Made by a program: the position numbers and the translations under genes | The notes under the pieces: generated by a model | Database searches by the model: none | What the model was told of the DNA's origin: nothing | What the model saw: only the letters and a program-made list of their open reading frames with translations | Source: Sorex araneus | Taxonomy: Eukaryota > Chordata > Mammalia > Eulipotyphla > Soricidae | Direction of reading: 5' to 3' | NCBI RefSeq assembly: GCF_027595985.1 | Contig: NC_073305.1 | Location: 153,338,923 to 153,402,922 of the forward strand | DNA: 64,000 nucleotides | Part shown: piece after piece, positions 42,230 to 54,339 of the stretch | Layout: every line of letters begins with the position of its first letter | Position numbering within the stretch: position 1 is the first letter of the stretch

Positions 42230-43590
42230 CCAGTCAAAATACATATAACAGAATATATATTTTGGAGTGTGATAAATAGTAAGATATAAAAGCGAGCCCA
42301 GAGCCAGATTATCTCCTTTTTCACACATTACCTGTGCCCAGACCAGCTACTGGGCAGGACATCAGCAGTTCTTGCCAACTCGGCCCTGGCTGAGAACTTA
42401 GAAGCAGAGGGCTACAAAACGTTTGAATATGAAGAAAGTCACTTGCCACATGCCATTTACTATCATTTTGCTGTTTTTGTGTGTAAGATATTTTAAATTA
42501 AAAAGTTTAATCTTAGAAGCAATTTGGGGTGTCCTACTTGCTGTGTGTGGTCTGCTGATGGTCATGTCTGGAAAAGTACAAGTGTATTTTGGAGGCCCCT
42601 TTTTGTTCAATCAGGAGCAGAGAATAATAAAAGGAGGAAGCTTCATGTTTCATGGCTCCTATAACCAGTGATTTCTGGTAGTGATCCTAAGGGTAGTAAA
42701 AGTGAGGTGATTAAATTCTCTACAATCCCATTTAAAGCAGCACTTTCCTAAAGGGAAGAATCCTTATTTAGCATTCTACAATCAACTCTAATAAACTGCC
42801 CAACTGGGTAGCATCATGTGTGCTCAGGGCAGAAACATCAGGAGCAAGTAACCTCCAGGTCATGTCTTGTCTTCCATTATCATCCTGTTCTTTGAAAATT
42901 TACCTGGAACTCTGCCACTGACTTTTCATTAGAGGTTTGAATTCTTCCTCTTGTTTCTACTATCTTACTTGGACTCTGACTTTAATATACTGATAAGAAA
43001 CTCTTATAAATCTTACACTCTCAAGAGAACACATGTGTGAAAAACAAGTCATCTTAAAAATTATGATCTTGGGTCAGACAGAGAGTTCAGAGTTCAGGCA
43101 CTTACCTTGGAGAAGTCCTCAGGGAGTGGCCTCAAAGCTATGGGATCCAGAAGGAAGCTGCTGGCATCTCCCCCCCACCAAGAGAAGAGGTTCTCCACTG
43201 AGTGGTTGGAGCTAGTGGTGGAGTTGAGACATGTTGAGTCAAACCCCTCCAAGAGCCAGTTGCACTACAGGTTGCCAGCACTGACATAGCTTTGCCTTAT
43301 TATTATCAGTCCATGTGGTTTAGGTCAAAGGCTTTAGACTCTGTCTCAGCTCTCTGGCCAACTGCTCTGGCCTTGGGGACATCCCTCAGCATGAAATGGT
43401 TTTATTTATGGGTCCTTGAATATTGTAAGAAAGAAATAAGCTATAGTTCATTGTATACTTTAAGTAGGGGGTTTGAGGTCCCTCCCCAATGTCCAGGTCT
43501 CTCTCTCTCTCTCTTTACCCCTAAATGAGGTCACTCATGCTGTTCAGGTCCCAAGGATGATTTTTTTTCTAATGTCTTTGGGGGGTGATG
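42230..43590. other. Unassigned sequence
   Basis: About 1.3 kb. The first 190 bases loosely resemble 29780-29930. Text near 43070-43290 ('gagttcaggcacttaccttgg', 'gttgcactacaggttgccagc') may be an old SINE. No gene recognised. Confidence 0.35.
42423..42671 (+). other. 82-codon open frame, unrecognised
   Basis: A frame with a hydrophobic N-terminal segment (PFTIILLFLCVRYF) and a second one (WGVLLAVCGLLMVM). 'gatataaaagc' at about 42285 is TATA-like. No known relative, no splice context and no terminator evidence; chance or a fragment of an old element is likely. Confidence 0.2.
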
Positions 43591-43597
43591 AATTTTT

Positions 43598-43770
43598 TTT
43601 TTTTGCTTTTTTGGGTCACACCCAGCGATGCACAGGGGTTACTCCTGGCTCTGCACTCAGGAATTACCACCTGGCAGTGCTCAGAGGACCATATGGGATG
43701 CTGGGAATCGAACCCGGGTCGGCCGTGTGCAAGGCAAACGCCCTACCCACTGTGCTATTTCTCCAGCCCC
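43598..43770 (-). mobile_element. Shrew tRNA-derived SINE, L1-type tail, antisense
   Basis: T run, 'gcttttttgggtcacaccca', body, 'gggtcggccgtgtgcaaggc', ending 'gctatttctccagcccc'. Exact duplication 'tggggggtgatgaattttt' on both sides. Confidence 0.96.
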
Positions 43771-43789
43771 TGGGGGGTGATGAATTTTT

Positions 43790-44520
43790 TAAATTTTATT
43801 TTCATAACATTGTTGACATTAATTGATTTCATTCAATATTTCAAAATCAATCCCACTACCACTACACCTTCCCACTACCATTATTTCAAACTTTCCCACC
43901 ACCATTCAAGCCTGCCTGCCAGGGGCTGATGCTAGATAATTTATTTTCTATTGATTATTGTGAATATCATGAGAGGTCACTTCTGGAACTCTAAAATTCT
44001 AGATGGTTGTTGCCTGGAATCTTAGTCCCTGAACCTGTGTACTTGGGATTTTCTTCTGGAAGCTCGTGGCCACTGGGGTTTCATCTGGGCTGGGCAGAGA
44101 GGGTGCACCCTCTCCATCTGAGATGCCCCGGTGAAATTGGCTTGGCATGAGGTCTGGAGAGATTTTGGGGAGCTGCTGTCTTCCGGGATTCACTGCTGTG
44201 TCTCTGGATCAAGGCCATTGATATGCTGAGATGGCGCCCAGAGCCAAGGATGATTTCCTGACCGTTGTATGCCTTTCCTTTGGGTCTGAGTACTGTGTCC
44301 CCTTGCTGCTCTGTAGTCTGTTGCTTGACCTCCCAAGGGCCATATTCCAGTGGCTCTGTCTCCTCAGTATTTCTTGTTCTCTGGTTATGTGCATCAAGGA
44401 GGGAAAATGCTGCCTTCCTGCGATCAACTCTGACATGGTAAGAGGTCAGAGAGAAGCTGCCAAGCCTATGCCATGGGGTCAGAGAGAAAGTAGCCGGATG
44501 TAGCCAGTCCATACATATTT
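43790..44520 (-). mobile_element. Unassigned LINE-tail-like repeat, copy 3
   Basis: Shares 'caatcccactaccactac', 'taccattatttcaaactttcc' and 'gataatttattttctattg' with 3127-4160 and 30735-31430, then the GC-richer distal part ('gtggccactggggtttcatc', 'ctccatctgagatgcc'). Overlapping frames on both strands look non-coding. Confidence 0.5.
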
Positions 44521-45770
44521 CAGCTGATCACCTTTGGGGAGGGTGAGATTTCAAAGGACTGATTAAATGAACTAGACGACCTGATGTCCCTTCCCTGCAC
44601 CTCCACCAACTGTGAAGTGGTTAAGTCTACACCTTGCACTCATGGCTTAGCTCTGACCCTATGAAAGATGTCCCATGTACAAAAAGATAAAACTTGTTAT
44701 CAATTCTGGGTCCCGTCAGTTTCACAGTTCTGAGAAGAATTGAAATTAACCTCATACAAGTTCCCCTATTCTATTAGCTGACAGCAGAGAAATCCTAGCC
44801 AAACAAACCCCCAAAGACAGCTTCCTCACTTAGTTACCATTACTGACCAAACCCCTAACATGAAACCTCAAACTCATGACATTCCTAAAATAATACTTCC
44901 TCAAAAAAAAAAAAGGAAAACAAACAGACCCTCTAAAATGATACAAGCCAGACAGTCTGTCTTTGGAAGTTCTCTGTTATGTCCATTTCTAAACAGTTAT
45001 ATTCTTTAAAAACCTTTACAGCTCTCACTAAAATGTTTTGCTAACGGTTAATTCTTTAGCCAATCTTGCCCCAAATGTCCCTTGGGGAGTAGGCCTGTGG
45101 AACTCAGGTAGGAAGCCCTGAACTTCCTCCACTCGATGTTTCTTGCTATCCTTGTTTAGGGTCACAGTGGCCTCCTCTTTGATTCAGCTCCACTAGATCA
45201 GTGTAGCCTGAAGTCCCACTAGGGACTTAACATAGATAGTGTGAACCAAAACCGAACACAGACCCCCTTGAGGAGTACATCACTGACATCATGTTCTGCA
45301 GGCAGCTTGAGGGTCAACCCAGTGGTGCTCAATGTGACGTCTCAGTTTCCCATTGAGAACTTGCTGTCCTGCCTGGGATGCCCACAAGCCACCCTGGCCC
45401 GGCAGGATCAAAGCAGCAGGAGCTGGGCGATGTTCCATGATGGTTAGCACTGTGTGCAGTTCTGCTTCCAGACAGCTGTCCACAGTTACTAGCAAAAATC
45501 TCCATTTTGAGATTAAGGGATGTCACAGTTACAAAACTTCACTAGTGAATAGAGTCAGGTACAAACCAGGATGCAGGGAAACAGTATGGGAACTACTAAG
45601 AGATGCAAGCCGTACCTCGCTCAGGGATTCACAATGGGACTGTGAGCCATTGGGCTTGCCCCTTCTCCCAGATGCTAACTCTGAAAACTGGGAGTAAGAT
45701 GCATGTAACCTGTGAATGATAAGTAGACAGTCTCCAATGGGTGGGGGACTTAGATCCAAAATTAGCACTC
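44521..45770. other. Unassigned sequence
   Basis: About 1.25 kb free of recognised SINEs or LINEs. Open frames at 45241-45447, 45353-45697 and opposite are mutually overlapping and unrecognised. Part of it could be an old retroviral or LTR fragment, which I cannot establish. Confidence 0.35.
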
Positions 45771-46009
45771 TAACACTGTCCTGCTGTTGTTCATCGATTT
45801 CTCTGAGTGGACACCAGTAACGTCTCTATTGTGAGACTTGTTGTTACTGTTTTTGACATATCAAGTATGCCACGGTAGCTCGCCAGGCTCTACCGTGCAG
45901 GTGGGATACTCTCAGTAGCTTGCTGGGCTCTTCGAGAGACAGAGGAATTGAACCTAGGTCAGCCACATGCAAGGCAAATGCCCTACCCACTGTGCTATCA
46001 CTCCAGCCC
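45771..46009 (-). mobile_element. Chimeric SINE: tRNA head, RTE-type tail, antisense
   Basis: 'gttgttcatcgatttctctg', 'gacaccagtaacgtctctat', body ('cagtagcttgctgggctctt'), head ('cacatgcaaggcaaatgccc'), ending 'gctatcactccagccc'. Confidence 0.92.
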
Positions 46010-46013
46010 AGAT

Positions 46014-46062
46014 CGGGGATATAGCTCAATGGTAGAGCATTTGACTGCAAATCCAAAATAAG
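46014..46062 (+). pseudogene. tRNA-Cys(GCA) 5'-half pseudogene
   Basis: 'ggggatatagctcaatggta' followed by 'gagcatttgactgcaaatc' matches the acceptor strand, D arm and anticodon arm of mammalian tRNA-Cys, with the anticodon loop containing GCA. The T arm and the 3' acceptor strand are missing; the sequence diverges just after the anticodon arm. It cannot fold into a tRNA. It abuts the 5' end of the antisense chimeric SINE, 5 bases away. Confidence 0.75.
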
Positions 46063-46144
46063 GTATGTAATTGGCCAAAGATCTTTCACTATATGGAGTA
46101 AAGATTCACTTGCCTCTTGTTTGAAAGTTTCCCATTTCACTAAA

Positions 46145-46790
46145 ACTACTTAGGCTTCAATTGCCAAGACTGCTAGATTGGGACTGGGTCTCCTCCACCC
46201 AGACCCCCCATTTTCCAGTAGCTTAGCAGTCACACCCACAAGCTGCCCTCTGTGCCATGTAATCCCACCAATGGCCAATGTCCAGAGACTATAAAATAAC
46301 ACTTTCGGAAGAGAGTGACGCAGTCTCTTGCCCCTGTGCCTGGCTGTCTTCACCAGGGCCCCTCGGAAAGGAGCAGGTTGAGTTTCCCTCCCCACTCCAA
46401 GCAGAGCCCAGGCAGACGAAGATCTCCAGAACCCAGCCACAGCCCTGCTCAAAGCCCCTCTCCACACCGGCAGAGGAACCCAGGTGTGCGGGATCCAGGA
46501 CTGAGATCTCCAAGCCTGCTCGCATAGTAACTCGGTCTCCTCTACCCAGAGCCTCCCATTTTCCAGTAGCTTGGCAGTCACACCTACAAACTGCCCCCTG
46601 TGCCATGTCATCCCATCAACGACCAAGATCCAGAGACTATAAAACAATGCTCCTGGAAGCCTGCATCAACATTAGTGGCCGAGCAACCTCTTATAGCCTA
46701 ATTCTCCCTCTAAGAGAAACTGGCAAGGTACCGAGAGCATCCTGCCTGCACGCAGAGCCTGGCAAGCTCTCTGTGGCATATTATAGACTC
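46145..46790 (+). mobile_element. RTE-family non-autonomous element, 3'-incomplete
   Basis: Two successive related units: 'ccattttccagtagctt(a/g)gcag', 'tgccatgt(a/c)atccca', 'gagactataaaa(t/c)aa'. Between them lies the 'cctggctgtcttcaccaggg' to 'ctgagatctccaagcc' block. It continues to 'gagagcatcctgcctgcacg' and 'gtggcatattatagac', then stops at an A run without the RTE tail. Loss of the tail makes this copy atypical. Confidence 0.72.
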
Positions 46791-46879
46791 AAAAAAGTTT
46801 TCTGTAATATAAATCTTACTTGAAAGTTTGTATTTTAAAAAATTGTTTGATTTCTGTTTTTTCTTCATAAGTTTTGGAG

Positions 46880-49060
46880 CAGATGATTCTACTAGTGAAT
46901 TCTACTGAGTACAAGTATATCAAAATAATTGATTCTTAAGAAATTGATGTTTGTATGGGAAAACATTTCAGATTTCATTGTATGAGTCCAGTATCATCAT
47001 TGTGTCCTCAAAACTATTGGAAGACTTCACACAAAAGAAAACTATAGGGGCTGGAGTGATAGCACAGCGGGTAGGGCGTTTGCCTTGCACGCGGCCAACC
47101 CGGGTTCGAATCCCAGCATCCCATATGGTCCCCTGAGCACCCCCAGGGGTAATTCCTGAGTGCAGAGCCAGGAGTAACCCCTGTGCATCGCCAGGTGTGA
47201 CCCAAAAAGCAAAAAAAAAAAAGAAAACTATAGACCTATCCTTATATAACTATAGATATAAAGCTTCTCAAAAATAAACTATCAGCAGGCTGAAGACAGG
47301 AACATATAAAGTGGTTTGTATACAGAGGGAAAAGATATTGTTAAAAGGTGATTTGCTTTTAAAACATTTTTACAACATATAAATTAAATAGTAAATAGCA
47401 TTAAGAATCTAAAAAAATGAAAAATGGTTTTTACACCATGATCAATTAGGATTTATCACAAGAATCTAAGGTTGTTTAACACATAAAATTTGCATAATTA
47501 TATAAAATATATTATAAAATTTACATCACATAGATAGAATAAGAAACTAAAATTACATGATCATTTCAATAGAATTAAAGAAAGTATTTATGAAAAGTCA
47601 ACCACCTTTCATATTAAACACACTCAAGTGGAAAAAGGAAATAATTTTAAGTGATAGAAGAGTTCTATAAAACACACAATAAGTAGTTCTATAAAATAAT
47701 TACTTATTCTTTTTATGAATAAAATAAAACCGTCTGCTTTTTCTTGCAACTTCTATTCAATTTTATAGATGTTCCAACCAAGCCAAATAAAAGAGTAGAA
47801 GAAATAAAGGACATCAAAATTGAAGTAGAAGAATATAACTATTGGCAGATGACATGATCTTACTTGTAGAAAATCCTAAAAAAGACACTATTAATGTACT
47901 AATAAATCATTAGCACTAATAAATAAATGAATTTAGTAAGACTTCATGTTAAAAGATCAATATACAAAAATAAATTTTACTTCTATGGTTATGAACAATG
48001 TTAAAATAATATCATTCCATATACAATGGCATCAAAATAATTACATATTTTGAACTGATTTTAACAAAAGAACTTCTGGTGTATAGTGCAAGCTAGAAAA
48101 CATTACCAAAAGATAGAAGGATTAGTATATAGAAATATATCTCTTGCTTATGGGTGAAAAAGTATAATAATAAAAAGATGACAGTAATTTCCAAATTGTT
48201 CAATTGACAATTCCCATAGATACTCCAACTGCTTTATCCTTTTGCAGAAATTGGAGTATCTGTGGGAATTGATAATTTGACTCTAAACTTTGTATGGAAA
48301 TACAAACAAGCATTTGTATGGAAATAAGCATCCCAGAAACTTATCATAACACTATTATAAACAAGAGTATGCGGTAGTGACATGAATTGAGTACTAAAAT
48401 AGCCATTATATATTTGGCCAATACATTTTTATTAGTAATTGTGGTGAAATTTGTGTCCACAAACAAAATATCGCCCCCTTTCTTATGCCATATATAGAAG
48501 TTAATTAAAACACATAATGAAACAAATTGTAAGAGCTAAAACAAATGAATCCTTATTAAAAATATAGGAATAATTTTTAAATGATCTTAGGCAATGCATT
48601 TCTAGTTGGGACACCAAAATTACAAGTGAAAAAATATATAAATTTGACCTCATGAAAATTAAAAACTGTTGTGCTTCAGAGAATAGCATTAAGAAAATTA
48701 AAAGACAGCATTCACAATTAGAGAAAACAATGACATATTATATACATGACTAGGGAGTGAGTCTAGAATATGTAAAAAACCCCAAACATTACAAATCAAC
48801 AATGAAAGACAACAAAACACAACAAAACTTTGGGAGAAAAATTGAATTGGCAGTTCTCCAGTGAAGATATCCAAATGACCAAGAAATAGATAAAAGGATG
48901 CTTCATGTCATTAGGAAAATAAAATATGGCACCAATATGCCATTTCTTATCCAATAAGATCATACATATATCATAATGACATTATCTATATGGTTATTAT
49001 ATATGACAATATACAACAGCCATTTAATATCCAATAAGATAACTAAAATAAAATATCCTT
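46880..49060 (+). mobile_element. Old L1 ORF2 fragment, sense
   Basis: A decayed plus-strand L1 interrupted by a SINE. Landmarks: 'gaattctactgagtac', 'ctatagacctatccttatat' (reverse-transcriptase N-terminal part), 'catgatcaattaggatttatc', 'ttggcagatgacatgatctt' (the equivalent of the catalytic ADD region, near 47840), 'gacctcatgaaaattaaaaac', and 'ggagaaaaattgaattggcag'. Many stops. No protein. Confidence 0.8.
47047..47217 (+). mobile_element. Shrew tRNA-derived SINE, L1-type tail
   Basis: Near-consensus copy inside the old L1. Duplication 'aaagaaaactata' exact on both sides. Confidence 0.96.
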
Positions 49061-49070
49061 ATAGTAATAA

Positions 49071-49225
49071 CTTTGGGGGGAAGCTAGAGCTCTAGTACAG
49101 GGGTCAACCTGGGTTTGATCCCTGGCACCCCATGTAATCCCCAGCATCGCCAAGAGTCATAGCTGAGCAGAGTCAAGAGTAATCCCTGAGCACTGTTGGG
49201 TGTGGTTCAAGCCTCAAACCCTAGT
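49071..49225 (+). mobile_element. Old diverged shrew-type SINE
   Basis: 'ggggtcaacctgggtttgatc', 'ctggcaccccatgtaatcccc', 'agcagagtcaagagtaatccc' and 'tgagcactgttgggtgtggt'. Confidence 0.7.
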
Positions 49226-49571
49226 AATAACAATTTGATAAGAGATGAAGGTCTACTCCTAAGTATTAAGTAAAATGAAAGCATAGTCTCAGAAAAACTA
49301 ATATCTCAATGTTCTTAGCAGCATTCTATATACTAGATTCCAAACTAAAACCACCCAGTATTCTAGCTAATAAAAGAATGAACAGAATGTGGTATAACTC
49401 TATATAAAAACACAATTTGGCTATGAACATGAATGCAGATGTCTTTTCTGAAGAGTATTTTGGCCCTTGGGGTAGGTGCTAAGGAGTGGAAATGCGAGGT
49501 CATATGGAAGCCAATTCCTAGTTTTTTGAGAAATGTCAAACCATCTTCCAAAAAGACAGGACAAGTTGACA

Positions 49572-49705
49572 TTCTTTTTTGGTTGTTTGTTTTTGTTCTA
49601 CACCAACGAGTGCTCAGAGCTTATTCCTGACTCTGTGCTTGAGAATCACTCCTGGAGGCTTAGGGAACCAAATGGGGTGCCAGGAATTGAGCCCAACTGA
49701 TATTT
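49572..49705 (-). mobile_element. Old SINE, antisense
   Basis: 'ttgtttttgttctacacc', 'agtgctcagagcttattcc', 'gactctgtgcttgagaatca', 'aaatggggtgccaggaattg'. The head is truncated. Confidence 0.65.
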
Positions 49706-50291
49706 TGCAACAAACGAGGGTCTCTCTTTCTCCCCAGTCCACCCCAATACTGGTTGTTTTTGTTCTTTGTAATGTGTGTCAATCTTAGTGATGTGAGATT
49801 GGAATCCCATTGTTTGATTTGCATTTTCCTGATGATAGGTGCTGTATACATTTTGGTATTTGTATATCTTCTTTGAGAAAGTTTCTTTTCATCTTCTCCC
49901 CCAAATTTTGTTGGGGTTTGTTGTAGTTTTTTTCTTTTATTAAGTTCTGTAATGGTTTATATGCCTTGACTATCAACCATTTATTTAATGAGTGGTGGCA
50001 AATATTTTTTCGCTTTCTGTTGGGTGCCTTTTTTTAACGAACATCATTTCTTTTGAGGTGCAGAAACCCCTAAGTTTGATATAGTTTCACTTGCTTATCT
50101 TTGCTTCTGTTTGCTGCCTATGAATCATTGAATCATTGAAGATATCTGTAAAATCAATGTCATGAAGTGTTTTACCTGTTTTTCCTCAATGTAATCAATT
50201 AATTCAGGTCTGATATCAAGGTATTCAATCCATTTTGCTTTGAATTTTGTTCATGGTGTAGAACGTGGGCTTTAATATATTTTATTGCATT

Positions 50292-50541
50292 TGGACTGGA
50301 ACAATAGCACAGTGAGTAGGGCATTTGCCTTGCATACAGCTGGCCTGGGTTCGATTCCTCCGCCACTCTCGGAGAGCCCAGCAAGCTACTGAGAGTATTT
50401 CGCCCACACAGCAGATCCTAGCAAGCTACCCATGGAGTATCGACATGCCAAAAACAGTAACAACAAGTCTCATAATAGAGACGTTACTAGTGCCCGCTCG
50501 AGCAAATCAACGAGCAACAGGATGTCAGTGATACAGTGATA
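50292..50541 (+). mobile_element. Chimeric SINE: tRNA head, RTE-type tail
   Basis: Head 'ggactggaacaatagcacag', 'gggttcgattcctccgccac', body ('gcaagctactgagagtattt', 'gccaaaaacagtaacaacaa'), tail ('gagacgttactagtgcccgc', 'tcgagcaaatcaacgagcaa', 'gatacagtga'). Confidence 0.94.
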
Positions 50542-51277
50542 ACTCACCAGTTTTCTCAACTTCATTTGGTGAAGAGAATTTCCTTGCTCCACTTCATACT
50601 TTTTGTTCCTTTATGAAGACTGTCCATAATACCTTAATATCTATCTTTAAATTCTCTATTATATTCCACTGGTCTGAAAGTCTAATCTTATTCCAGCACC
50701 ACACTGTTTTGATTAGCACAGCTTTATGTTGTGGTTTGGGATTAGGGAAAAATAAGGCTCTCATCTTTTTCACCTTTAGAATTTAATATAGTATTGAAGG
50801 TCCTTACCATGAGCAATTAGGTAATAAGGTCATCCAGATCAGGAGAGACAAAAGTTAGACTCACTATTTGCAGACATAATACTTTCACCTAGAAAATCCT
50901 AAGAACCTCTCAAATAAAAATCCTAGAAGCAATAGACTAATACAATAAATTGGTAGGCTACAAAATCAATGTGGAGATATTTGTATAAATAATAAAAAAG
51001 AAGAGAAGGAAATTTTTTAAAATCCCATTCAAAATTGTTCCTCAGAAAATCAAGTACCTGGGAAAAACTGAACAAAAGAGGAGAAAGACTTATACAATAA
51101 AAGGTAAAAAGCACTATTAAAAGAGGACAAGAAGAAATGAAAACATATCCCTGTTCATGTATTTGGAAGAATATTATCAAAATGATAATCTTACCCAAAG
51201 TACTCTAAATATTATTCAATGTAGTCTCTATAAAAATACCCAGAATACTTTTGAAGATATCGATCTATGTTATGCAT

Positions 51278-51385
51278 TTATTTTGGGGTTTCGAACCATG
51301 CCCAGCAGTGCTCAGAGCTTACTCCTGGGCTCAGGGATCACTCCTGGCATATGGGGACGATATGTGGTGCTGGGGATCAAAACCA
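51278..51385 (-). mobile_element. SINE fragment, antisense
   Basis: 'tttggggtttcgaaccatgcc', 'agtgctcagagcttactcct', 'gtgctggggatcaaaacc'. The head is missing. Confidence 0.65.
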
Positions 51386-51987
51386 AAATGATCCTAAGTA
51401 TACTTGTTGGTGTTGAGAAAACAAGAGCAAGTTGTGATACAGTGTAGTATATCCGTAGGCAGAAATTTCACGTTCAGAGACCTGGGCCTTTCCACAGGGG
51501 AGCAACGGGTCAACACCGAATAGTCTTCTTGTGGCTACTTCCCTGGACTCCATTCAGCCCATCTGCATTCTGTTCAGACAGAGTTCAGAGCTGATAACAT
51601 TTCACTTCCTCTAGTTACAATTACATTACCTTTATTTTTCTTTGAGATTATATTTTGAGATGCATTTGGGGCTCTATGATATATGCTCACCCACATTATT
51701 TACATGAATTGTACATCATTTCTAAGTTCTTCAGGGTGAGCTAGAATATATAGCTGACTCTCATTATTTGCCTATTTTTAATTTTCACGGGAGAAAAATG
51801 TCATATTCAGATATCTAACTCTGCCCCAGCGGTCTGAGACTTGAAAGCACAGATGTTTTATTTTACATATCAGAACATCTACATGCAATTATTCTACTCC
51901 AGTCACAAGAAGATGATAATAAAAGAAAGGTAGATGGGACAAGAATGCACACTTCATCAACTTTGCCTGATTTTTATTTTCTATTTT
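51386..51987. other. Unassigned AT-rich sequence
   Basis: About 600 bases with no recognised element. Confidence 0.4.
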
Positions 51988-52110
51988 AATTATTTTGGTT
52001 TTGGGGCCACTCTTGGTTACATCAAGTACTCTTGGCAATACTCAGGGCTTACTCCTGGCTCTGTACTAAGGAACCACTCCAAGAGGTGCTCAGGGGACCA
52101 TTTGCAGTGT
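51988..52110 (-). mobile_element. SINE fragment, antisense
   Basis: 'ttttggttttggggccactc', 'aatactcagggcttactcct', 'gaggtgctcaggggacca'. The head is missing. Confidence 0.65.
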
Positions 52111-54339
52111 TCTTAGAAAAACAGAAGCAAAGTGAGAGAGCTCCTTGGCCTGTTGGCAACAACAAAACAGCAATTAAGGAGATAATTTTGTGCAGAGTTC
52201 AGGCTGAGAATGTAAACCAGAAACCAGAGGTCATGTCTAATAGACTAATACTCTGCCAGGCAATATGGCAGAATAGCATCTGAAAACACAAAATGTGAGT
52301 TCAAGTCCTTTATCCCTTTTTAGCTTCATGGTAGTTATACTCCTTGTTGCTTAAAAATAAGTCTCTCACTTCACTACCCAGTCATCATGATTCGCAACTC
52401 AGTGAAGATATTATGTGTTGGTGAACATCTCTTCATTCCTAACACCAGGGAAAATTTCCCATTTGGTCTTCAGTTATGATTCTTAACTTTCCTTTATGCT
52501 ACTTTCCATGACTGGGTTTCTTCATCTAGTATCTTGCTTTCACCACTTTCCTTCCTTGAACTCTTTATTTTTCCCCAACCTGCTTTTCTGGGTCCTTGAT
52601 TTGCCTGGGGAAACGGAACATTTCCTTTTGCCAAGTTGGATACCTTCTCAACTCATTCGGCTTTGAATTGCTGGGCTGAACCACAAGGAAATGGTATGCT
52701 AAGTCTCAGCAACTTTCTTCTTGGGATTTCCTAGAAGAATATTTCCAAAGACTCAAGTCATGATTTTGCATAGGGAGGGGAGGGAACTCTTCCAAGTGGT
52801 CTTACGGCATTCCCTATAATTTTTGAAGCCAAGAATGTTCGCTTCAGTACTTGCAGCTTGGTCCAGGTTGGCTACATGCAAGGCAAATGCCCAACTCCTA
52901 TACTCTCTATAGTTTATACTTCCTGAATTTTAGTGTATAGAGACTATGGGACCTTTAATTTCTATATGCAATTTTAAAAATAATTTAAATGCTTCTTTGG
53001 TTTTTATTGAAAATCAACTATCGCACTTCAGATATCACTAGTTAAGAGAATACAAACAAAATTTCTTGCAAAAAGATATTAAAACTATCAGGTGACATAT
53101 TTTGTTATTACTTTGATGTAATTTGATAACATTATGTAGGAAAAAATATACAGATTCCAAATAGCTGAATTAAATTGTTTTAATGATTTATAAAATTGCA
53201 TGAATAAATAATCAGAGTAAAGCCTTTTAAAAAACATTGATATAAAGTGATTGCTTTTTTGGTAGCTGCATGTTCTAATTCTTTAATTTATTCTGTAATA
53301 AATTTGTTATATGGCACCAAAATGTTCAGTTATTCTTCCAAAGATTAATATTGTTAAGATTTGGGAGACACTATAGAATGATTGATTTGGATACTTACTG
53401 GGACATTTTGGTTTCATCTCAGACATCTTTATTTATAATCACTCTTTATATGAAATCTGAGCATAGACATCAAAAGTTAAAATGTTTTGATAGAATCTTC
53501 TTCATGACATCTCAAGACTATCTCTTGAAATAATAAAAATTGTCATTTGTTTATTATCATTGAAATATAAAATTAAGAAAAATTATCAATGAAGGCAAAA
53601 TAAACCATTTCATTCACTCTTTATCTTCCTCTTGCTCTTTGAGAAAGGAACTAGTTTTAAAAAGCTTAAGAGTTACCTAGAAAACTATTTTCTAGGGAAA
53701 TCTGTACTCTCTTATTTTGGCTACTTAATTTCTCTCTGTAGTTAGAAATCATAATGGCTGCCTTAACTTTTAAGAAATAAACAAGTCAAAGAATATCAAC
53801 AAATTTTGTAAACCTTCAAGTCGAAGAAGTACATAGAAATGTAGGGATGCAAGACTGCTCTAGGTACCTAGGCTTGGTCCCCATTCCTGTGACCATTGCA
53901 GTCACATAGATTTCTTTGTTTCAGCTTCTTTCTGCAAATGCGATGGTTCTGATCGATTTATAAGGAATCTCCTTTCTAGACTTTTCCCTCATTTCTGGAC
54001 TCCATCATCACTTTCCATGTACAGAATTACCCCTCTCCCAATTCCTTGGCATTTATCAATATTACCTTCTGGATTTTTAAAGATCAGCAATATCTATCTG
54101 ATTTCAAACACTATGAACTTTTCATCACCAAAACAATAATTATTCCCTATAATAAGAAACATTTAAACAGCAAATATTATGGAGTAAAAGTCATCTTCAG
54201 CATTTCCTAAGGTTCTTCACGCTAATATTTAAAAGTATTTGTTTTACTTTATGAAGCCTAGTTCTTGAAGGGACATAGTAAACAAAAATAATCATACTTA
54301 TAAATTGTTAAAGGTACTTTCTAATTAAGAAGAAATATG
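52111..54339. other. AT-rich sequence almost free of repeats
   Basis: About 2.2 kb with only a short antisense SINE-head trace near 52855-52905 ('ggctacatgcaaggcaaatg'). It lies 3.8-6 kb downstream of the KIAA0408 stop and could in part be its distal 3' region. AATAAA on the minus strand occurs at 53555-53550. Confidence 0.4.

Larger units (their letters stand above)
49417..51260 (-). mobile_element. Old L1 copy with inverted 5' part
   Basis: From 49417 to about 50800 the L1 is antisense ('cctagttttttgagaaatgtc', 'ggttgtttttgttctttg', 'tttcttttgaggtgcagaaa', 'ttccagcaccacactgtttt'). From about 50810 to 51260 it is sense and corresponds to the adjacent upstream ORF2 part ('ttcacctagaaaatcctaag', 'atcaagtacctgggaaaaac', 'tatcaaaatgataatctt'). 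The two halves are neighbours in L1, so this is one twin-primed insertion, later hit by a SINE at 49572 and a chimeric SINE at 50292. Confidence 0.82.

Noticed and set aside
46014-46062. Functional tRNA-Cys gene
   Set aside because: The T arm and 3' acceptor strand are absent.
46278-46823. 181-codon gene
   Set aside because: It runs through two units of an RTE-family non-autonomous element and on into flanking DNA.
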